Source: a bacterium
GTDB lineage: Bacteria > JAJRZV01
Direction: 5' to 3'
DNA: 16,790 nucleotides
Assembly: GCA_024275095.1 (NCBI GenBank)
Contig: JAJRZV010000126.1
Span: 1 to 16,790, forward strand
This document shows positions 15,726 to 16,790 of this stretch, piece after piece. The notes under the pieces were generated by a model that did not search any database, was not told the DNA's origin, and worked only from the letters and a program-made list of their open reading frames with translations. Every line of letters begins with the position of its first letter. Position 1 is the stretch's first letter. The position numbers and the translations under genes were made by a program.

Positions 15726-16790
15726 TATCCACGGTCAAGGCCAAAGGCGCTGTGAAGCACCCTGACAGCCAGTTCGGTGTATTTGTCTTCGATAACACAG
15801 GAAATCTTGATTTCCGAGGTGCTGATCATCAAGATGTTAATTCCTTCACGGGCGAGTGTTTCAAACATTTTAGAAGCAACGCCTGAGTGACTTCTCATGC
15901 CCAGACCCACAATCGAAACCTTGGCAATGTTTTCATCGGCGATCACATCTGCTGCACCAATTTCCTCCGCCACTTTTTTCACCGTATCCAGAGCTCTGCC
16001 CAACTCCGTCTTGGGAACCGTGAACGTAAGATCCGTATATCCTTCAACGCTCACGTTCTGAATGATCATGTCCACCAGAATGTTCTGGTCCGCGAGCGGA
16101 CCAAATATCTTTGCTGCAATCCCCGGTCTGTCAGGCACCCGCATGACGGTAATTTTTGCCTCCTTCTTATCGTAAGTCACCGCGGAAACAACCTGTTCTT
16201 CCATCTCGTCATCCTCCTTCACGACCCAGGTCCCTTCTCCTTTGGAGAAAGTGGACCTGACGTGTATTGGAAGGTTGTATTTCATTGCGATCTCTACTGA
16301 ACGGTGCATAAGCACCTTGGCACCGAGAGAAGCCATCTCCAGCATTTCTTCGTAAGCAAGCCTTTCAATCTTGCGAGCCTTCTCGCACACATTGGGATCG
16401 GTTGTAAAAACGCCCTCTACATCCGTGTATATCTCACACACATCGGCCCCCACCGCCGCCGCCACCGCTACTGCCGTTGTATCTGATCCTCCACGCCCCA
16501 GGGTTGTAATCCGCCCATCGCCTGCAATCCCCTGAAATCCCGCGACAACAGGAATAATGCCCTGTGCAACGTCACGCAGCAGATTGCTTTTCTCTATCTC
16601 CACTATCCGTGCCTTTGCGTGCGCGCCATCGGTTTTAATGGGCACCTGTAAACCAAGATAGGAACGTGACTTCATCCCGAGTTCCTGGATGGCCATGGCC
16701 AGAAGCCCAATGGATACCTGTTCTCCAGACGAGACAACCACATCGTACTCACACGGATCGGGCTTGCTTGATATATCATTCGCAAGACCC
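15725..16790 (-). CDS. lysC: aspartate kinase, N-terminus cut by window edge
   Basis: Aspartokinase phosphorylates L-aspartate, the first step to lysine, threonine and methionine. The frame is open to the right edge. The residues before the first internal GTG (16741) read [17 protein letters not shown] and continue into '[18 protein letters not shown]', so the gene starts outside. About 355 residues are visible of a usual 400-410. Family motifs are '[20 protein letters not shown]', '[15 protein letters not shown]' and '[15 protein letters not shown]'. Two ACT domains follow (about the last 150 residues; '[20 protein letters not shown]', '[20 protein letters not shown]'), which bind feedback inhibitors such as lysine or threonine. 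This is the monofunctional LysC type with no homoserine dehydrogenase fusion. Its stop overlaps the cimA ATG. Confidence 0.98.
   Translation of the reverse strand, partial: GLANDISSKPDPCEYDVVVSSGEQVSIGLLAMAIQELGMKSRSYLGLQVPIKTDGAHAKARIVEIEKSNLLRDVAQGIIPVVAGFQGIAGDGRITTLGRGGSDTTAVAVAAAVGADVCEIYTDVEGVFTTDPNVCEKARKIERLAYEEMLEMASLGAKVLMHRSVEIAMKYNLPIHVRSTFSKGEGTWVVKEDDEMEEQVVSAVTYDKKEAKITVMRVPDRPGIAAKIFGPLADQNILVDMIIQNVSVEGYTDLTFTVPKTELGRALDTVKKVAEEIGAADVIADENIAKVSIVGLGMRSHSGVASKMFETLAREGINILMISTSEIKISCVIEDKYTELAVRVLHSAFGLDRG

Overview
This 16.8 kb window is densely coding bacterial chromosome with no tRNA, rRNA, CRISPR array, insertion sequence or phage gene that I can see, and no gap longer than about 95 bases without a gene. 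Gene content suggests a Gram-negative bacterium. The small helix-turn-helix/TPR/DnaJ-like proteins at the left end and the aspartokinase-citramalate synthase pair at the right end are reminiscent of Desulfobacterota (the old Deltaproteobacteria). That placement is inference from gene style and is not proven by any marker gene here.

Layout. Positions 3-10609 hold ten plus-strand genes, packed head to tail and mostly overlapping. The first four form a chaperone-flavoured group: a J-domain/TPR protein cut by the window edge, a DnaK-type Hsp70 that stops just after the beta substrate-binding domain and has no helical lid, a small TPR plus winged-helix-like protein, and a PAS protein with a histidine-kinase-like C-terminus that has lost its catalytic boxes. 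Next comes argG (arginine synthesis), which overlaps mreB by 4 bases. Then follows a complete rod-shape cluster, mreB-mreC-mreD-mrdA(PBP2)-rodA, which builds the lateral wall elongation machine.

Positions 10610-12443 are on the minus strand: an orphan RmlD-type dTDP-4-dehydrorhamnose reductase followed by a UbiA/MenA-type prenyltransferase that converges on rodA with no spacer. A divergent intergenic region (12444-12541) with a good -10 box and nested inverted repeats separates rmlD from mltG, a plus-strand peptidoglycan lytic transglycosylase. mltG converges within 2 bases on a second minus-strand operon, read from the right edge: lysC (aspartokinase, cut by the window edge), cimA (citramalate synthase) and a small membrane-anchored helix-hairpin-helix protein.

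How they fit together. Five genes plus mltG serve envelope elongation and peptidoglycan processing. argG, lysC and cimA are amino-acid biosynthesis genes (arginine, the aspartate family, isoleucine by the pyruvate route). The best candidate for something undescribed is the four-gene J-protein / lidless Hsp70 / TPR-wHTH / PAS-pseudokinase group at 3-4138. It looks like an Hsp70-based signalling or assembly module, not general protein folding.
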